Origin: an uncultured Bacilli bacterium
GTDB lineage: Bacteria > Bacillota_I > Bacilli_A > RF39 > UBA660
NCBI GenBank assembly: GCA_934183185.1
Contig: CAKPSO010000027.1
Span: 1-14,664, forward strand
Direction of reading: 5' to 3'
Length of the DNA: 14,664 nucleotides
Shown: in pieces, positions 1 to 7,521 of the stretch
Numbering within the stretch: the first letter of the stretch is position 1
Layout of the letters: each line of letters starts with the position of its first letter
Notes under the pieces: model-generated
What the model saw: the letters and a program-made list of their open reading frames with translations, nothing else
Told to the model about the DNA's origin: nothing
The model's database searches: none
Made by a program: the position numbers and the translations under genes

Positions 1-23
1 TATTTTCAAGGGATTAAATAAAA

Positions 24-332
24 CTAAAAGGGTTGAAATAAAAGGGTTTTTGGGGTGTTACTATAATAAGATACAAAGTAACATACATGATTCTCTGGAA
101 ACAATTCTTTAAGCTCTGAATAAAGTTGTCCTGCAAGTGTTTTATTGTGGGCTAAAACTAGGGTTGGTTTATTGACTTCTTTAATAACATTAGCAATCGT
201 AAAAGTTTTTCCAGTTCCCGTTGCACCAAGTAAAACCTGATCTCTTTTTCCTTCATTAATTCCTTCTACTAATTCTTTAATTGCCTGTGGTTGATCTCCA
301 CTAGGTGTATATTTTGACTCTAATTTAAACAT
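24..332 (-). pseudogene. uvrB: Truncated uvrB (excinuclease ABC subunit B), N-terminal ~90 residues only
   Basis: UvrB is the damage-verifying, helicase-like subunit of nucleotide excision repair and normally has about 650-670 residues. Here only 102 codons are open. Residues 1-90 match UvrB closely: SGDQPQAIKELVEG near the start, the Walker A motif GATGTGKT at 36-43, LVLAHNKTLAGQLY at 58-71, and FVSYY at 86-90. The family continues DYYQPEAY after FVSYY (the start of the beta-hairpin that inserts into DNA). Here the next residues are SNTPKTLLFQPF and a TAG stop, which do not look like UvrB. The start ATG at 330-332 has a strong AAAGGAGG-type site 5-6 bases upstream. I saw no clear SigA promoter and no LexA-type operator between 333 and 471. 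The fragment keeps the ATP-binding loop but lacks the hairpin, the later helicase motifs and the UvrA/UvrC contacts, so it cannot work as UvrB. The other end of the break lies outside the window. Confidence 0.85.
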
Positions 333-471
333 AATAAACCTCCTCTTTAATTATTTTGTATTTTATCATTTTCTATTATATTTTTAGTTTTAAATATAAA
401 TCTATTTGAATTAAATGTGCACTAGTCTTAATATTTTCAATATATGGTCATATTTATTTTATCATATTAGT

Positions 472-497
472 AAAAGCTATCATTTTTGATAGCTTTT
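472..497 (-). terminator. Hairpin downstream of the 392-aa gene
   Basis: A perfect 11-bp stem (AAAAGCTATCA pairing with TGATAGCTTTT) with a 4-base loop begins three bases beyond the stop of the gene at 500-1678. On the minus strand it ends in TTTT followed by ACTAA, so the U-tract is short. It probably ends the transcript of the unknown gene and separates it from uvrB. Confidence 0.6.
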
Positions 498-499
498 GA

Positions 500-1678
500 T
501 TATTTTTTAGTTAATACTAATTCTTTATTGTTGACATCTTTTATTAAGTTCTTTTCTAAAGTATTTAAGATAAATGGCGAATACATAATAAAGTGGCTAA
601 ATTGAGCAAATGAGTTAGAAGAAACTAAGTAACAATTGCCATCATCATCAAATAACTCAACATTTTTATTTGGTATCTTTTTTAAATTGAATAATCCTAA
701 CTGGTTAGTAATTTTTACATTTAATGCTTCAAGTATTCCTTTTTCTGTGGTTATAGCTCTAGCAGATATATTATTTTTATCTATGGTATGAGTATTTATT
801 ATCATAGATTCTCTTTTCCTGTTGCACAATGTAGTACTTACTTTGCCATCATTAGTGCGTAAAAATCTAATTATTTTAGACTTAGATTTTGCTTGAATTT
901 CATCTATAAAGGAATAATAATAATCTATTAATCTTACTTCCTTTATCTTACTATTATCATCTGTAAAATAAATTTCTAACTCTTTTATTTCATCTTCATC
1001 ATTTTGGTAAATGACTGCCTTATTCCTTTTACCAAGCAAATGATAAATTCTATCATAAACATATATTTCATTAGGGTATGTTCCATTAGCTAGTTCGATA
1101 ATAGGTATATTTTTATCATCAATATGATCTAATTGTTCCTCTTCTTCTTCATTAAATAATCTATGTTCTATTTCATTAATCGATGGAAGTAAAAATTCTG
1201 TTGATTGTTTTAACTTGCTTATACTAGTTGAAGAAATATAATGAATTTTATTATTCTTATTTATATAGTAACCTGAAAGTGGCATTTCTACTAAAATTTT
1301 ATGTTTCTTATGTCCCTTTTTTATTAACTGAATCTCTTTATGTTCTTGTGTTTCATTATACAATAAATATATGTTAATATTATAAATATCCTTGACTCCA
1401 TCTATACTAACATTTTCATAGCCTTCAGGATAATAATCTACTTCTGTCATATTATCTGTTCCTCTTATGATATGCATAGTTTCTGAAAGCTCTGCTTCAA
1501 AGAAAGAGTAGATATCAATTTTCATGATTCTTTGTTCTTCCTCTGAAATTAATAATTCTAAAATGTCTAATTGGCCAAACTCCTTGTTTTCAAATTTATA
1601 GACAAGTCTATTATTATTTTTCCTGACAAACTCAAATTTTTTATCTAATAAATTAATCTTTTTTAAATTTTCAACCAT
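500..1678 (-). CDS. Hypothetical protein, 392 aa, acidic, no recognised family
   Basis: I do not recognise this protein. It has no signal peptide or membrane segment, so it is probably cytoplasmic. It is rich in Lys, Asn, Ile and Glu, with a run of five glutamates near residues 177-181 followed by QLDHIDD. The pattern of alternating hydrophobic and charged residues suggests mainly beta-structure with several small subdomains. It contains no motif I can link to an enzyme. Start choice: a GTG five codons upstream also opens the frame, but that GTG begins the GGGGAG ribosome binding site of the ATG at 1676-1678 (7-base spacer), so the ATG is preferred. The gene has its own promoter (1702-1730) and terminator (472-497), so it is a single-gene unit between the ftsEX/M23 operon and uvrB. 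Its base composition matches its neighbours, and I see no sign of recent transfer. Confidence 0.8.
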   Translation of the reverse strand: MVENLKKINLLDKKFEFVRKNNNRLVYKFENKEFGQLDILELLISEEEQRIMKIDIYSFFEAELSETMHIIRGTDNMTEVDYYPEGYENVSIDGVKDIYNINIYLLYNETQEHKEIQLIKKGHKKHKILVEMPLSGYYINKNNKIHYISSTSISKLKQSTEFLLPSINEIEHRLFNEEEEEQLDHIDDKNIPIIELANGTYPNEIYVYDRIYHLLGKRNKAVIYQNDEDEIKELEIYFTDDNSKIKEVRLIDYYYSFIDEIQAKSKSKIIRFLRTNDGKVSTTLCNRKRESMIINTHTIDKNNISARAITTEKGILEALNVKITNQLGLFNLKKIPNKNVELFDDDGNCYLVSSNSFAQFSHFIMYSPFILNTLEKNLIKDVNNKELVLTKK

Positions 1679-1701
1679 AATAGTACTCCCCACTTGTGTT
1701 T

Positions 1702-1730
1702 ATTATAATATTATTTTTTTATACCTACAA
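1702..1730 (-). promoter_or_regulatory. SigA-type promoter for the 392-aa gene
   Basis: On the minus strand the -35 hexamer is TTGTAG (1725-1730) and the -10 is TATAAT (1702-1707), with a 17-base spacer. The expected start of transcription, near 1695, leaves a leader of only about 17 bases that begins almost at the GGGGAG ribosome binding site. The promoter sits directly after the terminator of the M23 hydrolase gene. Confidence 0.6.
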
Positions 1731-1733
1731 TAG

Positions 1734-1766
1734 AAAAAAAGAAAAATATTTAAAAAATATTTTTCT
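1734..1766 (-). terminator. Rho-independent terminator of the ftsE-ftsX-M23 operon
   Basis: A perfect 12-bp stem (AGAAAAATATTT pairing with AAATATTTTTCT, 1740-1751 and 1755-1766) with a 3-base loop is followed on the minus strand by seven T residues. It starts five bases beyond the stop codon of the M23 gene. The stem is AT-rich, but its length and the T-tract make it convincing. Confidence 0.75.
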
Positions 1767-1770
1767 CATA

Positions 1771-2979
1771 TTACTTTGTATACCAAGTTTGATATGTTCT
1801 ATTTGGAAAACTAATTACACTTTCTGCTCCATGGAATCCTGAATTGTATTGTCTTTTGGTAAAATTAACATAAGAATTCCAGCTTCTACAATTACTATCA
1901 GCATATAGTCTACATGGCCATACTTCTAAGTGAAGATGAACTCCATAAGCAAATCCAGTATCACCCATATATCCTAAAATAGTATTAGAAGTAACAGGCA
2001 TTCCAACATAAATTCCATTGGCGTATCTACTTAGATGGGCATATATAGCTGTATAATATTTTCCACTAGTAGTCCTATATTCCACATTTATATTTTTAGC
2101 ACCAGTACCATCTGATTTATCATTCCATATTGACTTAATTACTCCATTACCTATTGAATATAATGGGGTATTTCTTCCTAGGGAACTTCCCATATCTAAT
2201 CCTCTATGTAAACTTCCCCATCTATAACCAACAAAGCTAGTAATATATCCTGTTTTGATTGGTCTAGTAAAAATGGCATTAGCAGATGTTTTAGCACAAT
2301 CCACACCTATTATATCACTACGTTTACTACAACCTTCAGATTTATAATATTGAACTAATTCTCTTTTGGTTTTTACTTCCTGTTCCAAACTTGGTGATAA
2401 TTCTCCGAGTTTAGCCACTGAATTAGTTAAACTACTTATTTCATTATTCAACTGTGTAATCTTATTTTGATATTCTTTTTCTTTATTACTTAACTCTATT
2501 TTTCTATTTTCATTTTTCTTAATTAATTCTTCTAATTCCTTAATAGTTTTTTCATTATATTCTGTTATCTGTTCAACTATTGATAAACGATATACTAAAT
2601 CAGTAATTGAATCCCCTCCAAAAACATAGTCAAGATAAATGTTATCTCCTTGACTCATTTGATAGTAAGAAATTACTTCTTTAGTCTGTTCCTTTTTATT
2701 TTCTATTTCAGTAGTAGAGTCAGCTATTTCTTGCTGTAATTTAACACTTTCTTGGCCCATTGATTCTATTTCACTTTTTAGTGATTTCACAGTAGAATTA
2801 TTCTCTACTATTTGATTTTGACTATTATTTATTGAATTATTATTGGCATCTAATTGTTTTTGAGCTTTAGCTAAATCATCTAGAATTTGACCGTATGTTA
2901 CCTCCTCAGCTAAAACTTTAGTTGGTACTAATAGCATTATGCAAATAATTAAAGTTATACTTAGACTCTTCTTCATCAT
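1771..2979 (-). CDS. Secreted coiled-coil M23 (LytM-type) peptidoglycan endopeptidase, partner of FtsEX
   Basis: 402-residue exported murein hydrolase. Residues 1-24 form a signal peptide (MMKK, hydrophobic core, cleavage probably after VLA). Residues 28-110 and 130-215 are predicted coiled coil, rich in Glu/Lys/Asn/Gln with heptad spacing, separated by a segment around 111-130. The M23 domain covers about 240-356 and holds all expected residues: zinc ligands H258 and D262 (HRGLD), H315 (AHL), and H348/H350 (HLHLE). A further ~45 residues follow. The start overlaps the ftsX stop (ATGA), so translation is coupled. Coiled coil plus hydrolase next to FtsEX is the layout of EnvC (Gram-negative) and, with other catalytic domains, PcsB and CwlO (Gram-positive), whose activity is gated by FtsX. 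Because the metal site is intact, this one should cut peptidoglycan itself rather than act only as an activator as EnvC does. Cys residues occur at 217, 228, 356 and 364. The role in division or elongation is inferred from family and context. Confidence 0.9.
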   Translation of the reverse strand: MMKKSLSITLIICIMLLVPTKVLAEEVTYGQILDDLAKAQKQLDANNNSINNSQNQIVENNSTVKSLKSEIESMGQESVKLQQEIADSTTEIENKKEQTKEVISYYQMSQGDNIYLDYVFGGDSITDLVYRLSIVEQITEYNEKTIKELEELIKKNENRKIELSNKEKEYQNKITQLNNEISSLTNSVAKLGELSPSLEQEVKTKRELVQYYKSEGCSKRSDIIGVDCAKTSANAIFTRPIKTGYITSFVGYRWGSLHRGLDMGSSLGRNTPLYSIGNGVIKSIWNDKSDGTGAKNINVEYRTTSGKYYTAIYAHLSRYANGIYVGMPVTSNTILGYMGDTGFAYGVHLHLEVWPCRLYADSNCRSWNSYVNFTKRQYNSGFHGAESVISFPNRTYQTWYTK

Positions 2980-3875
2980 ATCTTTAAATACTTCCTTACA
3001 GCTTGATAGCTACCTAACATACCTACAACTATACCAATACCAACTATAATTAAAGATAACATGTATATAAATGGTTCAGGGGTTATCAACTTGATTAATG
3101 GGGAAAATAATTGTCCATTAAAGTGATTATATATACCATAATACCCATATATTACTATTAATACTGGTATTATAGAACCAATTAATCCTAATACCATTCC
3201 TTCGATTACGAATGGCATTTTAATAGTAAAGTTACTTGCTCCTACTAATCTCATTATAGATATTTCTCTTTTCCTTGAGAAAATAGTTAATTTTATAGTG
3301 TTTACTATTAGAAATACCGTTACTAGTATTAGTAGTACTACTGCTAGGATTGTACCTTTTTCTATAGCTTTAAATGCTGTTAAAAAGCGACTTACCATTG
3401 TTTCCCCATAGTTAACTGTATCTACACCTTCTATTTTTTCAATAGTAGATGCGGTATCAGAAATCTGTTCTAGATCCTTTACTTTTACTTGAAATGTATC
3501 CTTTAAGGGATTTTCATCCTCACTCCATTCACTCATAGTGCTTTCTAATAGACTTGATGATGACTGCATTTCTTGGCGTAATTCTTTCTTTGATTTATAT
3601 TCAATGCTTGATATGTTATCTAACTGTTCTATTTTAGCTTTTATCACACCAATAGCTGATTCTTGGACATCTCTATCTACAAATACTACAATGGTTACAT
3701 CTTCTTTTATTTCTTTAGTAAAATTATTTACATTTAGTGATGCTAGAAGTGCTATGGCTACTACTACTAAGGTAATTGTGATACATGAGATTGAGGCAAT
3801 GGATAATGAAAAATTTCTAAATACACTTTTAAAAGCATCTCTTATGCTTCTACCAAACATTCTAAACAACTTCAT
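2976..3875 (-). CDS. ftsX: FtsX, membrane subunit of the FtsEX ABC complex
   Basis: 299-residue membrane protein that couples ATP use by FtsE in the cytoplasm to peptidoglycan hydrolysis outside. The topology is typical of FtsX: a short cytoplasmic N-terminus, TM1 at about 26-48, a large extracellular domain at about 49-173 (the hydrolase-contacting loop), then TM2 174-196, TM3 222-245 and TM4 268-290. The cytoplasmic stretch after TM2 (SRKREISIMRLVGAS, about 200-214) is the conserved coupling segment of the FtsX/MacB superfamily. Start choice: an upstream GTG at 3900-3902 opens the frame, but the ATG at 3873-3875 has AAAGGAAAG just upstream and the family's usual N-terminus. The gene overlaps ftsE by 14 bases and the M23 gene by 4, so the three are co-translated. 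Confidence 0.93.
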   Translation of the reverse strand: MKLFRMFGRSIRDAFKSVFRNFSLSIASISCITITLVVVAIALLASLNVNNFTKEIKEDVTIVVFVDRDVQESAIGVIKAKIEQLDNISSIEYKSKKELRQEMQSSSSLLESTMSEWSEDENPLKDTFQVKVKDLEQISDTASTIEKIEGVDTVNYGETMVSRFLTAFKAIEKGTILAVVLLILVTVFLIVNTIKLTIFSRKREISIMRLVGASNFTIKMPFVIEGMVLGLIGSIIPVLIVIYGYYGIYNHFNGQLFSPLIKLITPEPFIYMLSLIIVGIGIVVGMLGSYQAVRKYLKI

Positions 3876-4560
3876 TATTATACTTTCCTTTCTCTTGATC
3901 ACTTACTAATCTTCCATCTTTTAATGTTATTACACGTTTATGCATCTTATTAACTATATCTTTGTCATGAGTAGCCATTATAATAGTAGTACCTAATGTT
4001 TTATTTATTTCTTCCAACACTTTCATTATTTCCATACTTTTTTCTGGATCTAGATTACCTGTAGGTTCATCACATAATAATAGTTTTGGTTCATTTACTA
4101 TGGCTCTAGCTATAGCCACACGTTGTTGTTCTCCTCCAGATAATTGATCTGGATAATTTCTTATTTTTCCTTTTAAGCCAACTAGTTCTAAGGCTTTTAG
4201 TACCTTAGCATTAATGATTTCTTTCTTTGCCCCAATTACTTCTAAAGCAAAAGCTACATTTTCATACACAGTTGATTTTGGTAGTAAACGATAGTCCTGA
4301 AATACTATTCCTAGCTTTCTACGTAGTTTATAAACTTTACTATTTCTTAGTTTAGCTACATTTAAACCACCTATTATAATTTCACCATGGCTTGGTTTTT
4401 CTTCTCTATATAGCATTTTTATAAGAGTTGATTTACCACTACCTGTTCCACCTATTATAAAGACAAAATCCCCTTTCTTAATTTTCAAATTTAAATCATA
4501 TATGGCAGTTACACCATTTTTATATTGTTTAGTGACTTCTTTTATTCTAATTAATTCCAA
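3862..4560 (-). CDS. ftsE: FtsE, ATP-binding subunit of the FtsEX complex
   Basis: 232-residue ABC ATPase on the cytoplasmic face, paired with FtsX. All motifs are present (numbered from the TTG start): Walker A GGTGSGKST 37-45, Q-loop FQD 87-89, signature LSGGE 140-144, Walker B LLLCDE 160-165, H-loop His198 (MATHD). The tract DYRLLP after the Q-loop is characteristic of FtsE. The start is uncertain. No ATG lies in frame near the 5' end. A TTG at 4558-4560 gives the family-like N-terminus (M)ELIRIKEVTKQY and has GGTGG five bases upstream. A GTG at 4573-4575 would add five residues but lacks a good site. I prefer the TTG. It is the first gene of the ftsE-ftsX-M23 operon, read from the promoter at 4597-4626. 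Confidence 0.92.
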   Translation of the reverse strand: MELIRIKEVTKQYKNGVTAIYDLNLKIKKGDFVFIIGGTGSGKSTLIKMLYREEKPSHGEIIIGGLNVAKLRNSKVYKLRRKLGIVFQDYRLLPKSTVYENVAFALEVIGAKKEIINAKVLKALELVGLKGKIRNYPDQLSGGEQQRVAIARAIVNEPKLLLCDEPTGNLDPEKSMEIMKVLEEINKTLGTTIIMATHDKDIVNKMHKRVITLKDGRLVSDQEKGKYNNEVV

Positions 4561-4596
4561 ATTACCACCATCCACTTCTATTTTCTTAGTATTAAT

Positions 4597-4626
4597 AGTA
4601 TAACATATTTTTGGATAATTTGGTAA
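4597..4626 (-). promoter_or_regulatory. Extended -10 promoter for ftsE-ftsX-M23
   Basis: On the minus strand the -10 is TATACT (4597-4602), preceded by TGT (an extended TGn motif at 4603-4605). A weak -35, TTACCA (4621-4626), lies 18 bases upstream. It sits between the terminator of the YitT genes and ftsE, the only place a promoter for this operon could lie if that terminator is efficient. Confidence 0.5.
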
Positions 4627-4658
4627 TTATTATGATTATTTTTAGTGTTAATTAATGG

Positions 4659-4681
4659 AAAAAGAGGAGATCACTCTCCTC
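4659..4681 (-). terminator. Terminator overlapping the stop of the second YitT gene
   Basis: A 7-bp GC-rich stem (GAGGAGA with TCTCCTC, 4-base loop) is followed on the minus strand by TTTTT. The left arm encodes the last Gly-Gly-Glu codons, and the TGA stop lies in the loop, so terminator and coding end are fused. It closes the HAD - prfB - YitT - YitT transcript just before the ftsEX promoter. Confidence 0.7.
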
Positions 4682-5525
4682 CATACACTTGATAAGAATC
4701 TGTTACTATAAAAAAAGCATTTTTATCTATTTCTTTTATACCTTCTTTTAACATGAAATATTCTCTATTTGGGATAACTGTCATTAATACTTTTCTCTTT
4801 TTATCAAAGAATCCACCTTTAACATTAAATATAGTTACTCCATGTTTTAGACTATTCATAATATAATCTTTAAGTATATCCTCTTCTGTAGTAATAATAT
4901 ATAATGCTTTATTTTTTGATACACCAATTAATACTCTATCAATAATAATACTATAAATATATAGAACGATAATAGCATACATTACCATGGTCCATCCAAA
5001 ACTTGCTCCACCTAGAATAACTATTATTAGATTTATAATAAAACTGGTATTAGAAAGAGAAACCTTTTTATATTTAGAAATTATTTCACTTATTATGGAA
5101 ACTCCACCATTACTAAATCCTACTTTATAAACCATACCAGTAGTTATACCTGATAATACTCCTATAAAAATAGCTATAAGTACTTTATCTGATAAATCAA
5201 CTGATAGATAGGTAGAAATATTCTCAGTTAATTTTATAAATAGTGGATATACAATGGTTGATACTACAGCTCCTGATGTTTTTTCTATTCCTAAAAAGAT
5301 AAAACCTATTATTAATAGTAGTAATGATACTATAAATACTATAATTGAGGGATCTACTGAAAAATATGAACTTATTATAATTGATATACCTGCTGAGCCT
5401 CCGGTAACTATTTTACTTGGAAATTGAAGTAAGTTAAAATAACATGCTGATATAAATAATGATATTATTAATACTAAATATCTACTTATCAGCTTCTTTG
5501 TACGTATTTTTTCAAGAATATTCAT
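4671..5525 (-). CDS. YitT-family (UPF0750) membrane protein, second copy
   Basis: 284-residue integral membrane protein of the YitT/YvjA/YpjC family, whose function is not firmly known. The N-terminal ~200 residues hold about six hydrophobic segments (about 15-33, 42-54, 59-79, 85-98, 115-135, 160-198). The cytoplasmic DUF2179 domain runs from about 205 to 282 with HGVTIFNVKGG, REYFMLKEGIKEID and FFIVTDSYQV. It is a clear paralogue of the adjacent upstream copy, with nearly superimposable C-terminal domains but a more diverged core (GFSNGGVSIISEI here, GFTTGGTDIINQI there). Start: a GTG at 5535-5537 opens the frame, but GGTGGTG lies there as the ribosome binding site for the ATG at 5523-5525, one base after the upstream stop (TAATATG). 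Bacillus has one such gene, yvjA, at the same place between prfB and ftsEX. Confidence 0.88.
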   Translation of the reverse strand: MNILEKIRTKKLISRYLVLIISLFISACYFNLLQFPSKIVTGGSAGISIIISSYFSVDPSIIVFIVSLLLLIIGFIFLGIEKTSGAVVSTIVYPLFIKLTENISTYLSVDLSDKVLIAIFIGVLSGITTGMVYKVGFSNGGVSIISEIISKYKKVSLSNTSFIINLIIVILGGASFGWTMVMYAIIVLYIYSIIIDRVLIGVSKNKALYIITTEEDILKDYIMNSLKHGVTIFNVKGGFFDKKRKVLMTVIPNREYFMLKEGIKEIDKNAFFIVTDSYQVYGGE

Positions 5526-5526
5526 A

Positions 5527-6411
5527 TTATTCACCACCCATTACTTCGTAGGCATCTGTTACTACGAAAAAAGCATTAGGATCTATTTCTTTTATACCTT
5601 CTTTTAAGCGATAGTATTCTCTTGTTGGCACCACACATAATATTACTTCATCTTTTTCTAGAGTATAGCCACCTCTTACGTTAAATATAGTAACACCGTG
5701 GTGAAGTTCATTTAATACATAATTTCTTATTTTTTTATCTTCATTAGTAATTATATAGAAGGCCTTAGAATTAGATATACCTAGTAATACCTTGTCAGTC
5801 ATAATACCAATGATATATACAACAATAATAGCATACATAAATTTAGTTAAGCCAAAGAAATAAGCTCCACCGAGTACGATTAAACCATCACTCATTAACA
5901 TAGCATTACCCATACTTACATGAGCGTATTTAGATACAATTTGATTAATAATATCTGTTCCCCCAGTGGTAAAACCAGCTTTAAATACTAACCCGGCACC
6001 AAAACCATATATTACGCCACTAAATATAGAGCATAGTAACAAGTTACTTGTATCTATTTGAATGTAGTTTCCAATATTAGCAGTTAGATTAACGAATATT
6101 GGAAATAGTATAGAGCCAATAACTGAACCTTTTGTTTGCTCCTTACCTAAGACTAAAAAACTAATTATTAAAAGTAATAGAGAACATATCATGATAAAAC
6201 CTGATGGATCTATTGGGGTAATTTCTTTAACTATTATTGATAAGCCACTTACTCCACCAAACACTAAATCATTGGGGTATAAAAATAGATTAAATGATAC
6301 TGCTATTAAGAATATTCCTATGACTAGTTGTAGGTAACGACGAATCTTATATTTTGATTCTATTTTTTTTAGAATATCATCAGTATTTATTTTCTTATGA
6401 AACCATTTCAT
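5527..6411 (-). CDS. YitT-family (UPF0750) membrane protein, first copy
   Basis: 294-residue membrane protein of the same family as its downstream neighbour. A short basic N-terminus (about 1-25) is followed by membrane segments at roughly 26-46, 50-62, 70-89, 97-108, 122-144 and 172-208, with the glycine-rich motif GFTTGGTDIINQI at about 146-158. The DUF2179 domain (about 215-292) contains HGVTIFNVRGG, REYYRLKEGIKEID and FFVVTDAYEV. The ATG at 6409-6411 lies inside the end of prfB (17-base overlap), and its AAAGGAGG site is made of prfB codons, so its translation follows prfB. The position next to prfB matches yvjA of Bacillus. Proposed transport roles for the family are unproven, so I give no substrate. 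Confidence 0.88.
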   Translation of the reverse strand: MKWFHKKINTDDILKKIESKYKIRRYLQLVIGIFLIAVSFNLFLYPNDLVFGGVSGLSIIVKEITPIDPSGFIMICSLLLLIISFLVLGKEQTKGSVIGSILFPIFVNLTANIGNYIQIDTSNLLLCSIFSGVIYGFGAGLVFKAGFTTGGTDIINQIVSKYAHVSMGNAMLMSDGLIVLGGAYFFGLTKFMYAIIVVYIIGIMTDKVLLGISNSKAFYIITNEDKKIRNYVLNELHHGVTIFNVRGGYTLEKDEVILCVVPTREYYRLKEGIKEIDPNAFFVVTDAYEVMGGE

Positions 6412-7508
6412 TTTTTGCCTCCTTTAGATATGATTCAATGAATTGATCAAGATCTCCATCTAATACTTTATCGACATTACTAGTTTCATAATTAGTACGA
6501 TTGTCTTTTACCATAGAATATGGATGCATTACATAACTTCTAATTTGGGAACCAAATTCAATATTCTGATAAGTGCCTTTAATAGCATTTAGTTCATTGT
6601 TCTTTTTTTCCTGTTCTATTAGATATAGTTTGGCCTTTAACATTTTCATAGCTGTTTCTTTATTTTGAATTTGGCTTCTTTCGTTTTGGCATGTTACTAC
6701 TGTTTTTGTTGGAAGATGGGTAATTCTTACTGCTGAATCAGTAGTATTTACTCCTTGACCACCCTTGCCACTAGAACGATAAACATCAATCTTTAAATCT
6801 TTTTCATTGATTTCTACATTTATAGTATTATCAAATTCTGGAATAATATCAATGGAAGCAAAAGAAGTATGTCTTTTGTTAGCTGCATCGAATGGGGATA
6901 GTCTAACTAAACGGTGAACACCTTTTTCACATTTTAGATATCCATAGGCATTAGTACCTTTAATTTCAAGAGTAGCACTTTTTATTCCTACTTCTTCACC
7001 TTCTTGATAATCTAGTACTTCTACTTTATAACCATGTTTTTCGCAATACCTTAAATACATTCTATAAAGCATTGCCGCCCAATCACAAGCTTCTGTACCA
7101 CCAGCACCAGAATGAACTTCTATGGTACAGTTATTTTTATCATACGGACCATTTAAAAGTAATAATATTGATAGCTCTTCTAGTTTCTTATTCTCATTTT
7201 TAACTTCTTCTTCCAAATTATGTATTAGTTCATCATCTTTTTCAACTAATAATAGTTCAGCCAATTCTAGGCTGTTTTCGGTATCTTCTTTTAATTTTTT
7301 AATATCTTGTGTTAAGTTTTTAAGTTCTGAAATGTCTTTTAATGTCAAATCAGCTTTTTCTTTGTTGTCCCAAAAATCAGGTTTAGACATTTCATCTTCT
7401 TTTTCTTTTAATTCATTTAACTTGGAAGTTATGTCAAAGTGACCTCCATAAATCCAAGATTTCTTTTTGATTTTCTTCTAAGTTTTTTTTAATTTCATTA
7501 ATATCCAT
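6395..7508 (-). CDS. prfB: Peptide chain release factor 2 (RF2), made by programmed +1 frameshift
   Basis: RF2 recognises UAA and UGA stop codons in the ribosomal A site and triggers hydrolysis of peptidyl-tRNA. The gene reads ATG at 7506-7508 through 24 codons to an in-frame UGA at 7434-7436. It then continues in the +1 frame for 346 codons, giving 370 residues (family about 365). Key motifs in the joined protein: the stop-codon-reading tripeptide SPF at 204-206, followed by DAANKRHTSF, and the catalytic GGQ at 249-251, in the same places as in E. coli RF2. The first frame begins MDINEIKKNL and has AAGGAAG upstream. A reading from the internal MSKPDFW Met (7390) alone would lose 39 residues, and that Met lacks a good ribosome site. 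It is 13 bases downstream of the HAD gene and overlaps the first YitT gene by 17. RF2 controls its own level through the frameshift: low RF2 leaves UGA unread and favours the shift. Confidence 0.96.
7433..7448 (-). promoter_or_regulatory. prfB autoregulatory +1 frameshift site
   Basis: On the minus strand the order is TGGAGG, TCA, CTT, TGA, C. GGAGG acts as an internal Shine-Dalgarno sequence exactly three bases before the slippery CUU codon. The next codon, UGA, is followed by C, the weakest stop context. This matches the known bacterial prfB signal (SD, 3-base spacer, CUU UGA C). Slipping to UUU drops one base and puts GAC (Asp) in the A site. Confidence 0.95.
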
Positions 7509-7521
7509 ATTATTCTTCCTT

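Noticed and set aside
3538..3909. 123-codon open frame on the plus strand
   Set aside because: It lies wholly opposite ftsX/ftsE, which have clear family motifs, and has no ribosome binding site or known motif.
7122..7442. 106-codon serine/phenylalanine-rich open frame on the plus strand
   Set aside because: It is antisense to prfB, and its composition is what the complement of Lys/Glu/Asn codons gives.
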